From Streptomyces sp. NBC_01142 (GTDB lineage: Bacteria > Actinomycetota > Actinomycetes > Streptomycetales > Streptomycetaceae): a stretch of 64,000 nt of DNA. The notes below the pieces were generated by a model that worked only from the letters and a program-made list of their open reading frames with translations, was not told where the DNA came from and made no database searches. Below, piece by piece: positions 35,217 through 44,028 of the stretch (position 1 is its first letter; every line of letters starts with the position of its first letter). The translations under genes and the position numbers were made by a program. The DNA is taken from assembly GCF_026341125.1 (NCBI RefSeq), contig NZ_JAPEOR010000001.1, forward strand, positions 3,348,001 to 3,412,000, given 5' to 3'.

Positions 35217-35594
35217 ATGCAGCGAGGCAGTGATCGCCTCAGCGTCCATAAGGACGACGAGATGAAGCATGAATTGCAGGGTCTGCTCCGTTCAGGACAC
35301 CCCACACGGGTAGAGGAGTGGCACGACCCGGAGCCCGGTGCGGATGACGACCCGGAGATCGCGTCGGGCGCGGTGCCTGCCATGGGCTCGCTGGGACCGG
35401 ACGACAGGGCAGAGGTCGAATTGGCCCGGCATCTGGGCCGTAGGGCTTTCCCGGCGACACGCAGCGGACTGGTGCAGGCTCTGAGCGAAAAGCATGCGCC
35501 TGCCTGGCTGGTCGATCTGGTGAACGGGCTGCCGGCCGACGAGACATACCCCACTGCGCACGAAGCGGTCAGGGCCCTCGCGCGTCAGGCGTAG
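35217..35594 (+). CDS. DUF2795 family protein
   Basis: 125 residues, AGGAGGGTGAT then ATG. The C-terminal half (VELARHLGRRAFPATRSGLVQ, KHAPAWLVDLVNGLPADETYPTAHEAVRAL) matches DUF2795, a small helical family found in stress-linked loci. The N-terminal half is charged and likely flexible. The promoter at 35161-35185 supports stress control. Confidence 0.8.
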   Translation: MQRGSDRLSVHKDDEMKHELQGLLRSGHPTRVEEWHDPEPGADDDPEIASGAVPAMGSLGPDDRAEVELARHLGRRAFPATRSGLVQALSEKHAPAWLVDLVNGLPADETYPTAHEAVRALARQA

Positions 35595-35599
35595 CCCTC

Positions 35600-35643
35600 C
35601 CGCCGGGCTGCGGCCGCCGACGCCGGCAGCCGCAGCCCGGCGG
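35600..35643. terminator. Strong bidirectional hairpin
   Basis: A perfect 15-bp stem (CCGCCGGGCTGCGGC against GCCGCAGCCCGGCGG) with a 14-base loop sits between the DUF2795 stop and the convergent FAD oxidoreductase stop. Confidence 0.85.
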
Positions 35644-35712
35644 CCTTCAGGACCCGTTTTCCGGGCGGCGCGCCGGAGGTGTGAGGCCGGGCGTGTGGCC
35701 CTCTCGTCCTGT

Positions 35713-37272
35713 TCAGCCTTCCGTTCCGGGCGCCTCACGGGATTCCAGTGGCCGGGTGGCGGGTCCGTGAAGGACCGAACCGTTCGTCGCGAACCGTGAG
35801 CCGTGGCACGGGCATTCCCAGACCTGCTCGGCGTCGTTGAACTGCACCAGGCAGCCGAGGTGGCTGCAGCGCGCGGAGAGCACGGTGACGTGGCCCGACT
35901 CGTCGCGGTACACGGCGCACCGCCTCCCCTCCAGACGCACGACCGCCCCACTGCCGGGCGGAATGTCGTTCACCGAGTCGACGTGGCTGGTGTGCAGGCG
36001 GTCGCCGACGAAGTGCCGGGCGACAGCCGTCTGGAACTTCGCCAGCTCCGCCGTCTCCCTCACCCGAGGCAGCCTCCTCGGGTCGTACAGCTCGGTCCAG
36101 TCCGGCCTCGAGCCGCCCGCGATGTGCGAGGCGAGCAGGCGGCCGGCCATCACCCCGTTGCTCATGCCCCAGCCGCCGAAGCCGGTGGCCACATAGACGT
36201 GTTGGGTGCCCGGGTGGGCATGCCCCACGTACGGCAGGTGGTCGCTGGAGTCGTTGTCCTGCGCGGCCCAGCGGTAGGCGTTGTCGGCCTCCGCGAACCC
36301 CGGCATCCGTTCGCGCGCCCAGGAGTCGAGGCGCGCGAACCGCTGCCGTACGTCTCCGGCCCCGGGCTCGAACGATTCCCCCGTGACGATGAGCAGCCGG
36401 CGCCCTTCGCCGTAGGGCGCACTGCGCACCGAACGGACCCTGTTCTCGGGACTCATGTACATGCCTGCGGGGGCGGCGTCGGACGGCACCGGCGCGGCGA
36501 TCACCAGCTCCCGCCGGGGCTTCAGCCGGGTGAAGAGAAGGGTCCGGTCGAATACCGGGTAGTGCGTCGCGATGACGGCGTCGCGCGCCTCGACCGTGAC
36601 TCCGCCCTCGGTCGACAGCCGACAGCGGCTGCCGTCGTGGAGTGCGGTGACACGGCAGCGTTCGTGGATGCGGCCTCCGACAGCGACGATCTTCTCGGCC
36701 AGCGCGAGCAGAAACTTCCGGGGATGGAACTGGAGCTGGCCCTCGACACACACTGCGCCGGAAACAGCGAAGGGGAGCTCCGTCTCCGTCACGAAGGAAG
36801 CGTCGAGACCCGCCCTGCGGGCTGCCTCCGCCTCGTCCCTGATCCCGCCCGCGAGCTGCGGATCCTCCGCGTACGTGTAGGCAGAGGCTCGCTCCAGGTC
36901 GGCGTCGATGTCCAGCTCGGCGCAGAGAGTGGCGGTCCGGTCGACAGCGTCCTGCTGCGAGAGCGCATACAGCGCGGCCTTGTGCGCGCCGTGCTTCGCC
37001 TCCAGCCGCGCGTATCCCAGACCGTGCAGGGACGTCACTTTGGCTGTGGTGCAGCCGCTCACGCCGGCGGCGATCCGGTCCGCCTCCAGGACGACGACAT
37101 CCAGGCCGGCCCGGACCAGTTCCCATGCGGTGCACAGGCCGACGATGCCGGCGCCGATGACGGCGACATCGGCGGTCAGATCCGTTCCGGGGGGTGGATA
37201 GCCGGTACCGGGAGTGGTGGCCATCCAGTACGACTCGTCGATTGTGGGGCGTTCCGCAGCCATGTCAGCCAT
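35713..37272 (-). CDS. FAD-dependent oxidoreductase with C-terminal Rieske domain
   Basis: 519 residues. The N-terminal dinucleotide fold is VAVIGAGIVGLCTAWELVRAG followed by the acidic end VVLEADRI. The DAO-type body contains YVATGFGGWGMSNGV near the C-terminal FAD contact. A Rieske 2Fe-2S domain closes the protein, with CSHLGC and CPCHGS (two Cys, two His). This pairing is known in glycine-oxidase-like enzymes with a Rieske tail. The substrate is probably an amine; electrons would pass from FAD to the cluster. Confidence 0.9.
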   Translation of the reverse strand: MADMAAERPTIDESYWMATTPGTGYPPPGTDLTADVAVIGAGIVGLCTAWELVRAGLDVVVLEADRIAAGVSGCTTAKVTSLHGLGYARLEAKHGAHKAALYALSQQDAVDRTATLCAELDIDADLERASAYTYAEDPQLAGGIRDEAEAARRAGLDASFVTETELPFAVSGAVCVEGQLQFHPRKFLLALAEKIVAVGGRIHERCRVTALHDGSRCRLSTEGGVTVEARDAVIATHYPVFDRTLLFTRLKPRRELVIAAPVPSDAAPAGMYMSPENRVRSVRSAPYGEGRRLLIVTGESFEPGAGDVRQRFARLDSWARERMPGFAEADNAYRWAAQDNDSSDHLPYVGHAHPGTQHVYVATGFGGWGMSNGVMAGRLLASHIAGGSRPDWTELYDPRRLPRVRETAELAKFQTAVARHFVGDRLHTSHVDSVNDIPPGSGAVVRLEGRRCAVYRDESGHVTVLSARCSHLGCLVQFNDAEQVWECPCHGSRFATNGSVLHGPATRPLESREAPGTEG

Positions 37273-37367
37273 GTCTCCCGACCTCCCGTTCTGCGCTCCG
37301 GCCAACCGTGCCGCGTGACCGGACTTCCCTCGGCCCCGCGCGCCGGGGACGTGAGGTGGCGCAGCAC

Positions 37368-37613
37368 TCAATCGGTCCTCGCGCGGGCGCCTTCCCGTGT
37401 CCTGCCGCTCGCCGCGCGGCGGTCGGGATGGCGCTTCAGGTATTCGGCTTCCAGCTCCGTCATGCGCTTGCTGTGCGCTATCAGCGCGTTCTGCGAGCCG
37501 TGCAGCAACGTGTCGTGCCGGGTGCGGTGAATGGTCTCCAGCTCCCGCAGAAGCTGCTGCTCGTCGAGATCTGCCGGCCCCACGCCGCTGCGGCCGCGTC
37601 CCGCGTCACTCAT
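37368..37613 (-). CDS. DUF6158 family small protein
   Basis: 81 residues from ATG 37613. The pattern (DLDEQQLLRELETIHRTRHDTLLHGSQNAL split at the turn, then MTELEAEYLKRHPDR) is a short helical family I recall as DUF6158 in Streptomyces. The C-terminal tail is basic. It lies upstream of the FAD oxidoreductase, both on the minus strand, separated by 95 bases. Confidence 0.7.
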   Translation of the reverse strand: MSDAGRGRSGVGPADLDEQQLLRELETIHRTRHDTLLHGSQNALIAHSKRMTELEAEYLKRHPDRRAASGRTREGARARTD

Positions 37614-38273
37614 CGAATTTCCTTCCGTCTGCACATCTTCCGCATACCGGTTACCCGGCGGGGGAGCGATGACGTGATTGCCGTCGATTCGAGCAGCGGC
37701 GGCACACTCCGGGCACCGCACCGCATCGCCGGGCAGGCCGGCTCGCCCGGGCCGAATGCGGGCCGATGGCGCTGTCAGCACCCGTAACCCCGCAGCTGAG
37801 CTCTGGGCGACCGGGCGACGGACATCTACGAGAGGGCTGCGGTCCTCTGCCCTCCCCTCCACTCTGGCCCCACGGACAGGCATTGGCACGCCGAGCCGAG
37901 ACGCGACCAGCGATTCTCCGGTCGTCGCCCTGCCCCGGATGCCGCAATCGGAGGGGGACCAGGCTCGGGCGGCCCCCGGGCGCGCCGCCACCACTGGCGC
38001 GCCCGGGCGGCCCTGCCGTGGCCGGACGACGCTGCTCGTCGCATGCCCTCGTCTCCGGCCATGCCCCTCGTTCTCGATCCGGTCCGCATGGTGTGGGCGG
38101 GTTCCCGCAAAACCGGTACCCGGCAGCGTTCGCTCCATCCGTACCGGCCTGGGGCTTCGGTTCGTAGACACCTCGCTGACTCGGCCCTCCGGGCCGATCG
38201 GGCGAACTTTGTGATCGTGGGCAATTCGGGGGCACACGCCATGACCGAAGGAACCGTCCGGACGGAGGATTAC
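37614..38273. other. Large divergent intergenic region
   Basis: 660 bases with no frame I can support. Proteins read here are Arg/Pro-rich shadows. On the right, GGAGG before 38274 marks the next gene. No repeats or clear hairpins were seen. Confidence 0.45.
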
Positions 38274-38660
38274 ATGATCGGCATGACGTCACTCGCTGAG
38301 CAGGAGCACGGAAGTACGGCTGACCTCGCGGCCGGCAATGAGTGGGTCACAGGAATTGGCCCCTTCATCATCGGCATCGCCGTGGTCGCGTTGTTGATCG
38401 GAGTGGTTGCTCGGAGAAGCGGTCGCGGCCGAAGCAGGCCTCCGCGCCCCGAGGAACAGCCCCGGCGCAGCTCCCACCGTGCCCCCACGAAGGCCGAAAC
38501 CCGTGAAGCCGATGACTTCGGCGGCGAGGGAGAGCGACTCTCCCCTCATGAACTGAGGGGCTACGGCAACCAGGGTCGGTCGTCCGCTCCCCAGGAGAAG
38601 CGGCCGGAGGACGAGGACAACAGGCGAGGCGGCTTCGGCAGCGGCGGGCTGGGCGGCTGA
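38274..38660 (+). CDS. Single-pass membrane protein (DUF6479-like)
   Basis: 128 residues from ATG 38274, which has GGAGG seven bases upstream; ATG 38241 is a weaker upstream option. Residues ~25-48 form one membrane helix (GIGPFIIGIAVVALLIGVVA), followed by a basic stop-transfer patch (RRSGRGRSR) and a polar, Pro/Arg/Glu-rich cytoplasmic tail. It matches a family I recall as DUF6479. Function unknown. Confidence 0.7.
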   Translation: MIGMTSLAEQEHGSTADLAAGNEWVTGIGPFIIGIAVVALLIGVVARRSGRGRSRPPRPEEQPRRSSHRAPTKAETREADDFGGEGERLSPHELRGYGNQGRSSAPQEKRPEDEDNRRGGFGSGGLGG

Positions 38661-38787
38661 GGCGACGGGCCCGGCGGCTGAGCGTCGGCGTGAAGCCGTC
38701 CTTCTCCACACCGGGAACCCGGCGTCGAGACGTCCCGACCGGGCAAGCTGCCTGGTCGGCAATCCCATCGAGCCGACGGCGAGTACG

Positions 38788-39555
38788 GTGCATTTCGTGA
38801 GGATCTACTCGCACGACAGCCCCGCCGGTGACCGGGGTAATCCGGCTGACCTGCGGCCGGCCGTAGGCAGTGCTGCGAAGGGCGAGCGCGTGGAGCAACA
38901 GAGCGCAGAACGCGCGGAGCGACAGGTGGAGCAACAGGGTGTGGCGCAACAGAGCGCAGAGGCGTGGAGCAGTGCCTGGCCACTCCCACCGGATCGCACT
39001 CAGGCGATCTTGGAAGCCACCAAGCATGTGGCCGCCACACTCAAGAGCGGCGGGCACTCGTTCGCCCTGGCCGGCAGCGTGGCAGCCTACGCGCACGGCG
39101 TGCCGGTCAGCCTCCAGCACGACGCCGACTTCTGCATTCTGCGCGAAGACGCGGCCGTGGTGACCGAGGCCCTGGAGAACGCGGGCGTCGAGGTGCGTAC
39201 CCCGCCGGAGGACTGGCTGATCAAGGCGCGCAGCCATGGTGAGGAGATCGATCTGATCTTCGAGCTGGCACAGCAGCCGGTGACCGCAGAGCTGCTCGGC
39301 CGGGCCGAGACCCTGCCGGTGGACTCGGTGCGCATGCCGGTGCTGTCACCCACCGACCTCGTCAGCAGTCTGCTGGCCGCCTTCTCCGAGCATCACTGTG
39401 ACTTCGGAGCCGCACTCCCCATCGCCCGAGGCCTGCGCGAGAAGATCGACTGGGGCCGAGTGCGCCGCGAGCACCGGGATTCGCCGATGCCCGACGCGTT
39501 TCTCTACCTCCTCGAGCGTCTGGAAATCATCCAGCAGCGGGAGGCAAAGCCATGA
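38788..39555 (+). CDS. Nucleotidyltransferase-fold protein
   Basis: 255 residues in the longest frame; the true start is uncertain because the first ~65 residues are low-complexity Gln/Glu/Ala encoded by imperfect repeats (38890-38960). The core (ATLKSGGHSFALAGSVAAYAHG, then QHDADFCI, and EEIDLIFEL) shows the GS-x-DxD pattern of minimal nucleotidyltransferases. The following genes overlap (ATGA), so this is the first gene of a three-gene operon with a BON protein and a phosphoesterase. Confidence 0.7.
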   Translation: MHFVRIYSHDSPAGDRGNPADLRPAVGSAAKGERVEQQSAERAERQVEQQGVAQQSAEAWSSAWPLPPDRTQAILEATKHVAATLKSGGHSFALAGSVAAYAHGVPVSLQHDADFCILREDAAVVTEALENAGVEVRTPPEDWLIKARSHGEEIDLIFELAQQPVTAELLGRAETLPVDSVRMPVLSPTDLVSSLLAAFSEHHCDFGAALPIARGLREKIDWGRVRREHRDSPMPDAFLYLLERLEIIQQREAKP

Positions 39556-39806
39556 CTCACGCCGACGCCGCCGAGTACCGCATTGCGCACCTGCGCGAGC
39601 GGCTGGCGAGCGGGCCGACCGCGGAGATGGGCGTACGGATCGAACTGCGCGGCGACACCGTCCTGCTGTCCGGCACGGTCTCGAGCCCCGCCTGCCGGGA
39701 CGAAATACTGCGTGTCGCACGGGAGGTGCTGGAAGGGCTCTCGTTGCGGGAGGACGTGGTGGTGGCGTCCACGACCGCACCCGACCATCCTGAGGAGCTC
39801 TCGTGA
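39552..39806 (+). CDS. BON-domain protein
   Basis: 84 residues. VRIELRGDTVLLSGTVSSPACRD followed by ILRVAREVLEGLSLREDVVVA is the BON fold (beta-alpha-beta), usually a membrane- or envelope-associated binding module. There is no signal peptide, so this one is cytoplasmic. It overlaps its upstream and downstream genes by four bases each. Confidence 0.85.
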   Translation: MTHADAAEYRIAHLRERLASGPTAEMGVRIELRGDTVLLSGTVSSPACRDEILRVAREVLEGLSLREDVVVASTTAPDHPEELS

Positions 39807-40585
39807 TCCGAGTGGCGGCAGTCGGCGACATCCATATGGGACCCGACAGCGCGGGGACGCTCCGGCCTGCCTTCGACACTCTGGGGGAGTGCGCCGACCT
39901 GCTCCTGCTCGCCGGTGACCTGACCCGGCACGGGACGGTCGACGAGGCCGAGGTGGTCGCCGGGGAGGTGGCCGGCCTGGATGTGCCGGTGGTCGCGGTT
40001 CTCGGCAACCACGACTACAACAACGATCAGCAGGCCGAGGTGACGGCGCTGCTCGGTGAGGCGGGAGTGACCGTCCTGGAGGGCGAGGGTGCCGTACTGG
40101 ACATCGGCGGGGTGCCGGTGGGGGTCGCCGGTACCAAAGGCTTCGGCGGCGGGTTCGCCGGACGCAGTGGCGGCGAGTTCGGCGAACCCGAGATGAAAGC
40201 GTTCATGCGTCACAGCCGGCTCTGCGCGGACGGCCTTCGGCGGTCTCTGGAGGAACTCAGGGAGCACGACTGCGTGGTACGGGTCGCGCTGACGCACTTC
40301 GCGCCGGTTCCGGACACCCTCGCCGGCGAGCCGCCGGAGATCTTCCCGTTCCTGGGCAGTTACCTGCTGGCCGAGGCCATGGACGAAGCCGGGGCCGACC
40401 TCGCTGTTCACGGCCATGCGCACCTGGGCAGCGAGCGGGGGATGACGAGCGGCGGAGTGCACGTGCGTAACGTCGCCCAGCCGGTGATCGGACGCGCTTT
40501 CGCCGTATACCACCTGCCCGTGCACGCGAGCCGGAACGGCGCGGCCGCCTCGGCGGGGCCGCCGAACACCGCCGTGCTCGGCTGA
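39803..40585 (+). CDS. Calcineurin-like metallophosphoesterase
   Basis: 260 residues, GTG start overlapping the BON gene. Metal-binding motifs are complete: VGDIHMG (DxH), LLLAGDLTRHG (GDxx), VLGNHDYN (GNHD), LTHFAPVP and HGHAHLG (GHxH). It would hydrolyse a phosphoester with a di-metal site in the cytoplasm. The operon with a nucleotidyltransferase fold and a BON protein suggests a nucleotide- or stress-linked function. Confidence 0.9.
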   Translation: MIRVAAVGDIHMGPDSAGTLRPAFDTLGECADLLLLAGDLTRHGTVDEAEVVAGEVAGLDVPVVAVLGNHDYNNDQQAEVTALLGEAGVTVLEGEGAVLDIGGVPVGVAGTKGFGGGFAGRSGGEFGEPEMKAFMRHSRLCADGLRRSLEELREHDCVVRVALTHFAPVPDTLAGEPPEIFPFLGSYLLAEAMDEAGADLAVHGHAHLGSERGMTSGGVHVRNVAQPVIGRAFAVYHLPVHASRNGAAASAGPPNTAVLG

Positions 40586-40635
40586 GGGACCCCGCCTCAC
40601 ACGACCACTCGGTCACGCCGCACACGGCCACTCAG

Positions 40636-41661
40636 TCACAGGGGTGTCCTGAGACTCGACTGCCCCCCGCGCCACGCCGAGAGCAAGCGTTCACCGAGAC
40701 GTGCGTCGCCCCAACCAGTGGCATCGACACCGAACGCCACCTCTTCCTCGAGCCAGGGCTCCTGCTCGAGCAGTCCGCCGATGACATCTCGCCGGACAAT
40801 CTGCTCGTGGACGGCGTCCGCCTCCACGTGTTCGGCGTAGAAGTGAACCGCGGCGGCCCCCGCGCCGACCCGCTGCAATGCCTGAGCCATTCGCCGCGAG
40901 CCGGGCGATGAGGTCACTTCCACCGCCGCGAAGTGCCCCACCAGAGCACCTCGAAGCGCACGATGCAGCCCGAACATCGACATCATGTTGACACTCGACA
41001 GCATTTCCGCCACAGCCGCGTCGACATAGCGCCCGTACGTCGTGTCCAGACCGAGGTCCGCCATCAAATCGGCGAAGAGCCGCGCATGCACCCGGTCCGC
41101 ACGTCCGGCGCCGAACTCGTCGAACTCCACTGCCACCATGGCAGCCTTCGCCCTGCCCCACAGTCGCGGGATGACCCATGCGTGGGGATCTGCTTCTTTG
41201 AGGTGGTAGAGGGACCGCTGGGCCGCGTACTCCCGAAGGTGCCACAACTCGCCCACGTCCTTGAGGAAGTGGGACGGGCCCGTACCGGTAAGGGGTTCGA
41301 CAAGGATCTCCTCCAGTGCCTCCTCGGCCTTCCTGGGCGGGCCGGCATCCGCGCGCAGCGCGGCGAGGAAGCGCCGCTCCATCACCCCACGAAGGCGCAA
41401 CAGTCCGGGATCCCACTCCCACAGGGGATCGACACCGGAGAATCCGCGGTAGTGCAGTTCGTAGCAGAGGTATAGCGCCAGTTGCAGGTCGTCTCCGTAA
41501 GGGTCGGCGCCCCCGGCCGCCTCATCCTCCGGCAAGGGGGTGCCGGGTGGCCCGGTGAGGGCGCGTACGACTCCGTACGAGAGTTCTCCACGGCCCTGGG
41601 GCAACGCGGGCTCGCTGAGCCGGCCGTCGGCAGTCCGCAGGGGGGTTGTCTCTTCCCTCAT
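40636..41661 (-). CDS. Iron-containing redox enzyme family protein (heme-oxygenase-like fold)
   Basis: 341 residues from ATG 41661. Helical throughout; His/Glu residues suited to a di-iron site occur in YLCYELHYRGFSG, GELWHLREYAAQRSLYHLKEADPH and VHFYAEHVEADAVHE. This matches the iron-containing redox enzyme (haem-oxygenase-like diiron) family. Its start overlaps the stop of the CDGSH gene (TGATG), so the three-gene unit is translated together. Confidence 0.8.
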   Translation of the reverse strand: MREETTPLRTADGRLSEPALPQGRGELSYGVVRALTGPPGTPLPEDEAAGGADPYGDDLQLALYLCYELHYRGFSGVDPLWEWDPGLLRLRGVMERRFLAALRADAGPPRKAEEALEEILVEPLTGTGPSHFLKDVGELWHLREYAAQRSLYHLKEADPHAWVIPRLWGRAKAAMVAVEFDEFGAGRADRVHARLFADLMADLGLDTTYGRYVDAAVAEMLSSVNMMSMFGLHRALRGALVGHFAAVEVTSSPGSRRMAQALQRVGAGAAAVHFYAEHVEADAVHEQIVRRDVIGGLLEQEPWLEEEVAFGVDATGWGDARLGERLLSAWRGGQSSLRTPL

Positions 41662-41864
41662 CACGTCTTCTCCCGGCGCCGGTGGCTGGTGTCGCACCAT
41701 GGATAGGTCCGACTGCGCCGGCAGGTGCACAGCGCGACGGTGAAACGATCCGATGCCACCGTGCTGCCATCGTCGAGAACCACCTCGACGGGGCCCTCGA
41801 CAAGCATCGGGCCGTCCTTTGTCAGCGTGACGCGACGCGGTTGTTCACTGGATGCGGTCGGCAC
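41661..41864 (-). CDS. CDGSH iron-sulfur domain protein
   Basis: 67 residues, GTG start inside the end of the methyltransferase gene. The C-terminal motif (LCTCRRSRTYPWCDTSHR) gives the three Cys and one His ligands of a CDGSH/mitoNEET-type 2Fe-2S cluster. Such small proteins shuttle electrons or clusters. The neighbours point to an electron-donor role for the iron-redox enzyme. Confidence 0.9.
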   Translation of the reverse strand: MPTASSEQPRRVTLTKDGPMLVEGPVEVVLDDGSTVASDRFTVALCTCRRSRTYPWCDTSHRRREKT

Positions 41865-42531
41865 GGATGATCACCAGCTCTTCCTTCTCCTCGCCGGGCC
41901 CGATCAGCCCCTGCTCCTCCAGCCATCCACTTCGCGAGCGGAGCACCGGTCCGAAGGGGATGCAGCGCCGGTCGGTCACCTCCGCCCTCAGCCCCGCCCG
42001 GCTCAGACGCGCCAGCGTCGGCTCGACGCCGCACAGAGCGGAGTGCACCAGCAGAAGGGCTCCACCGGGGCGAAGCAGTTCAGCGGTGCCGTCGCATATC
42101 CGGTCCACCAGGGCTCGGCCGTCGCAGCCCGCGTCCCAGGCCAGGGCCGGCCCGCGGTGCGGCAGACCGGGTTGCGGCGCAGGCACATAGGGCGGATTGC
42201 TCAGGATGAGATCGAAGCGGCGGCCTGCGGCCGGAGCCAGCAGATCGCCGCGCAGCACTTCGACTCTCAGCCGCGCGAGCGTGGCGTTGAGGCGGGTGGT
42301 GAGTACGGCGCGCAAAGCCTTGTCGACGGCGGTCACACGAGCGCCGCGCCGGGCTGCGGCCAGCGCGAGCGTTCCCGCTCCTGTTCCCACATCGAGGACA
42401 GCCGCGCCCGGATGCAGGGGTTCGCGTTCCAGAGCCTCTGCCAGCAGGAGTGTGTCGTCCTGGGGGGCGTATACCCCGGGGGGAGTCAGTGGGCGCCCGA
42501 CTCTGCTGTCCGCTTCCAGCATGCTGAGCAT
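41845..42531 (-). CDS. HemK2/MTQ2-like protein methyltransferase
   Basis: 228 residues from ATG 42531. It shows the class I S-adenosylmethionine site (AVLDVGTGAGTLALAAAR), the D-loop VTAVDKALRAV, and the amide-methylating signature SNPPYVP. MTQ2/HemK2-type enzymes methylate the Gln of GGQ in release factors or related sites, but the usual release-factor enzyme is PrmC. Its pairing with CDGSH and iron-redox genes is conserved in Streptomyces to my memory, so its substrate may be different. Confidence 0.85.
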   Translation of the reverse strand: MLSMLEADSRVGRPLTPPGVYAPQDDTLLLAEALEREPLHPGAAVLDVGTGAGTLALAAARRGARVTAVDKALRAVLTTRLNATLARLRVEVLRGDLLAPAAGRRFDLILSNPPYVPAPQPGLPHRGPALAWDAGCDGRALVDRICDGTAELLRPGGALLLVHSALCGVEPTLARLSRAGLRAEVTDRRCIPFGPVLRSRSGWLEEQGLIGPGEEKEELVIIRADRIQ

Positions 42532-43063
42532 CGCGACACCTCCGCAGCTTGTGTACGCAGTCCCTCGATCAAGCTGCCCTGCGCCGCGCAGCGCGATCAT
42601 TGCGGGCTGTTCCAGGGGTGCCTCGTGCCGCGCACCCGCAAAATCCGTCACAATCCCCGGATTCCCCGCCGAATGACTTTCTCACAGCGGAACCGAACAC
42701 TTCACGATCGTACTCTGCATCCCTGCTGGTCACAGCCTTGCACCGGCACGTCTGTGCCACCACGCATGGACCTGTGCGGGCCACGCCGACGGCCTCGTTG
42801 CCCGAGATGCACCGGTCGGACGGCAGCGGAGTATGGGAACCCGCATGGCACGACCGCCACACGGAGGAAGGCAGGCAGATCCCGGTGGACGACTGATCGA
42901 TGGCTCCGGGGCAATGACGGGTGGGCCTCTTCGCGCGACGTCGGATGTCGACAACCTGGAGGCCGCCGAGCGGGCGCTGGCGGCTGTCTGGTCCCGGCTG
43001 TTCACCACTTCAGCATCACGCAGCTTCCCGGGGCTGTCGCGGGCACGCACCACCGCCAACCCG
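42532..43063. other. Intergenic region
   Basis: 532 bases upstream of the methyltransferase operon and downstream of the next minus-strand gene. A plus-strand frame (42833-43213) overlaps the following gene antisense and shows no family. Nothing else is supported. Confidence 0.4.
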
Positions 43064-43582
43064 TCACGGGCGCCGGAATGTGCTTTCCGCCGCCTGGAGA
43101 CGCAGCTCCTCCAGTGTCCGAAGCTGACGGTCCGCGCGTTCGAGGAGGGTGTCCAGCATCTGCGACTTCAGCCGTGGCTCGTCGTCAGCCAGCACCCGGA
43201 GCGTCTTCCATAGCGCCGCTTTGCCCTCCACGCCCAAGCGCATCATCTCCAGCTCCAGCAGGGAGCTGAGCGGCGAGCGACGCACGAGGCGGCCGTTGCT
43301 CTTGAGGCGGCCGGCCTTCTCGGCCAGCCGGCCCGCAACAACCTTGTGACGGCGGACTGGAAGGTCGAGCCCTCTCATGATCTCCAGCAGAGCCGCACGG
43401 TCCTGAGCAATCTCTGCCGCAATGGGCTCCAAAGCGGAAGAGGCCGCCGGTTCGCTGTGGGTCTTCGCCATACGACGGGCCAGGTCGGTGCCGGCGAAAG
43501 AGCCCGCAAGATGGTCGTTGAGGTAGATGCCGAGCAGCTGTGAGCGTTCCGCAGTGGCGTGTCCCGATCGAGAATGGTCCAC
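43064..43582 (-). CDS. Hypothetical helical protein
   Basis: 172 residues from GTG 43582, preceded by AAGGAGGAACGCC, one of the best ribosome sites in the window. The sequence is helical: LLGIYLNDHLAGSFAGTDLARRMA, then IAQDRAALLEIMRGLDLP, VVAGRLAEKAGRLKSN, and a C-terminal coiled stretch (LLERADRQLRTLEELRLQ). It has the look of a family common in streptomycetes without known role. It is not ferritin-like: metal-binding ExxH pairs are missing. Confidence 0.7.
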   Translation of the reverse strand: MDHSRSGHATAERSQLLGIYLNDHLAGSFAGTDLARRMAKTHSEPAASSALEPIAAEIAQDRAALLEIMRGLDLPVRRHKVVAGRLAEKAGRLKSNGRLVRRSPLSSLLELEMMRLGVEGKAALWKTLRVLADDEPRLKSQMLDTLLERADRQLRTLEELRLQAAESTFRRP

Positions 43583-43752
43583 GGCGTTCCTCCTTGCGTA
43601 TCCATGTCCGTGCGAATTCACGGCCGTGCGATTCACGTCCGGGATGTCGATCCCGCGCCGACGGGACGCCCGCGGGGCCGGGCCGGCACGTACAGGCCGG
43701 GGTACCTCTCAGGAGCTGGACCCCTGGGAACAGAACGCCGTGGACGCGGCGG

Positions 43753-44028
43753 TCACGTGTGCAGGATGCTGTTCTGGCCGTCGTGGGCGTCGGCGTGTTC
43801 GTCGTCGAACCAGTAGTTGTCGGCGGCGAGGTAGCGGAACTCGTAGCACTGCTCGCTCGGCAGATGGAGAGTGACGGCGCGGATCCCGTCCTCTCGCTCC
43901 ACCAGGGGGTGGGCGCCGGGCTGCCAGTCGTTGAAATCGCCGACGACGCTGACATTGCCGCAGGGCTGGTCCGAGGGGAGGACGAAGGTGATCTGTGTGT
44001 CGTTCTTGCGGCGGAATCGCTCCAGCAT
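43753..44028 (-). CDS. Stand-alone CBM48/AMPK-glycogen-binding-like domain
   Basis: 91 residues from ATG 44028 (MLERFRRKNDTQITF). VSVVGDFNDWQPGAHPL and the closing EFRYLAADNYWFDDEHADA are the hallmarks of the isoamylase N-terminal/AMPK-beta glycogen-binding fold, in which Trp residues bind alpha-glucan. No glycogen enzyme is adjacent. A regulatory or targeting role in glycogen metabolism is inferred. Confidence 0.82.
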   Translation of the reverse strand: MLERFRRKNDTQITFVLPSDQPCGNVSVVGDFNDWQPGAHPLVEREDGIRAVTLHLPSEQCYEFRYLAADNYWFDDEHADAHDGQNSILHT

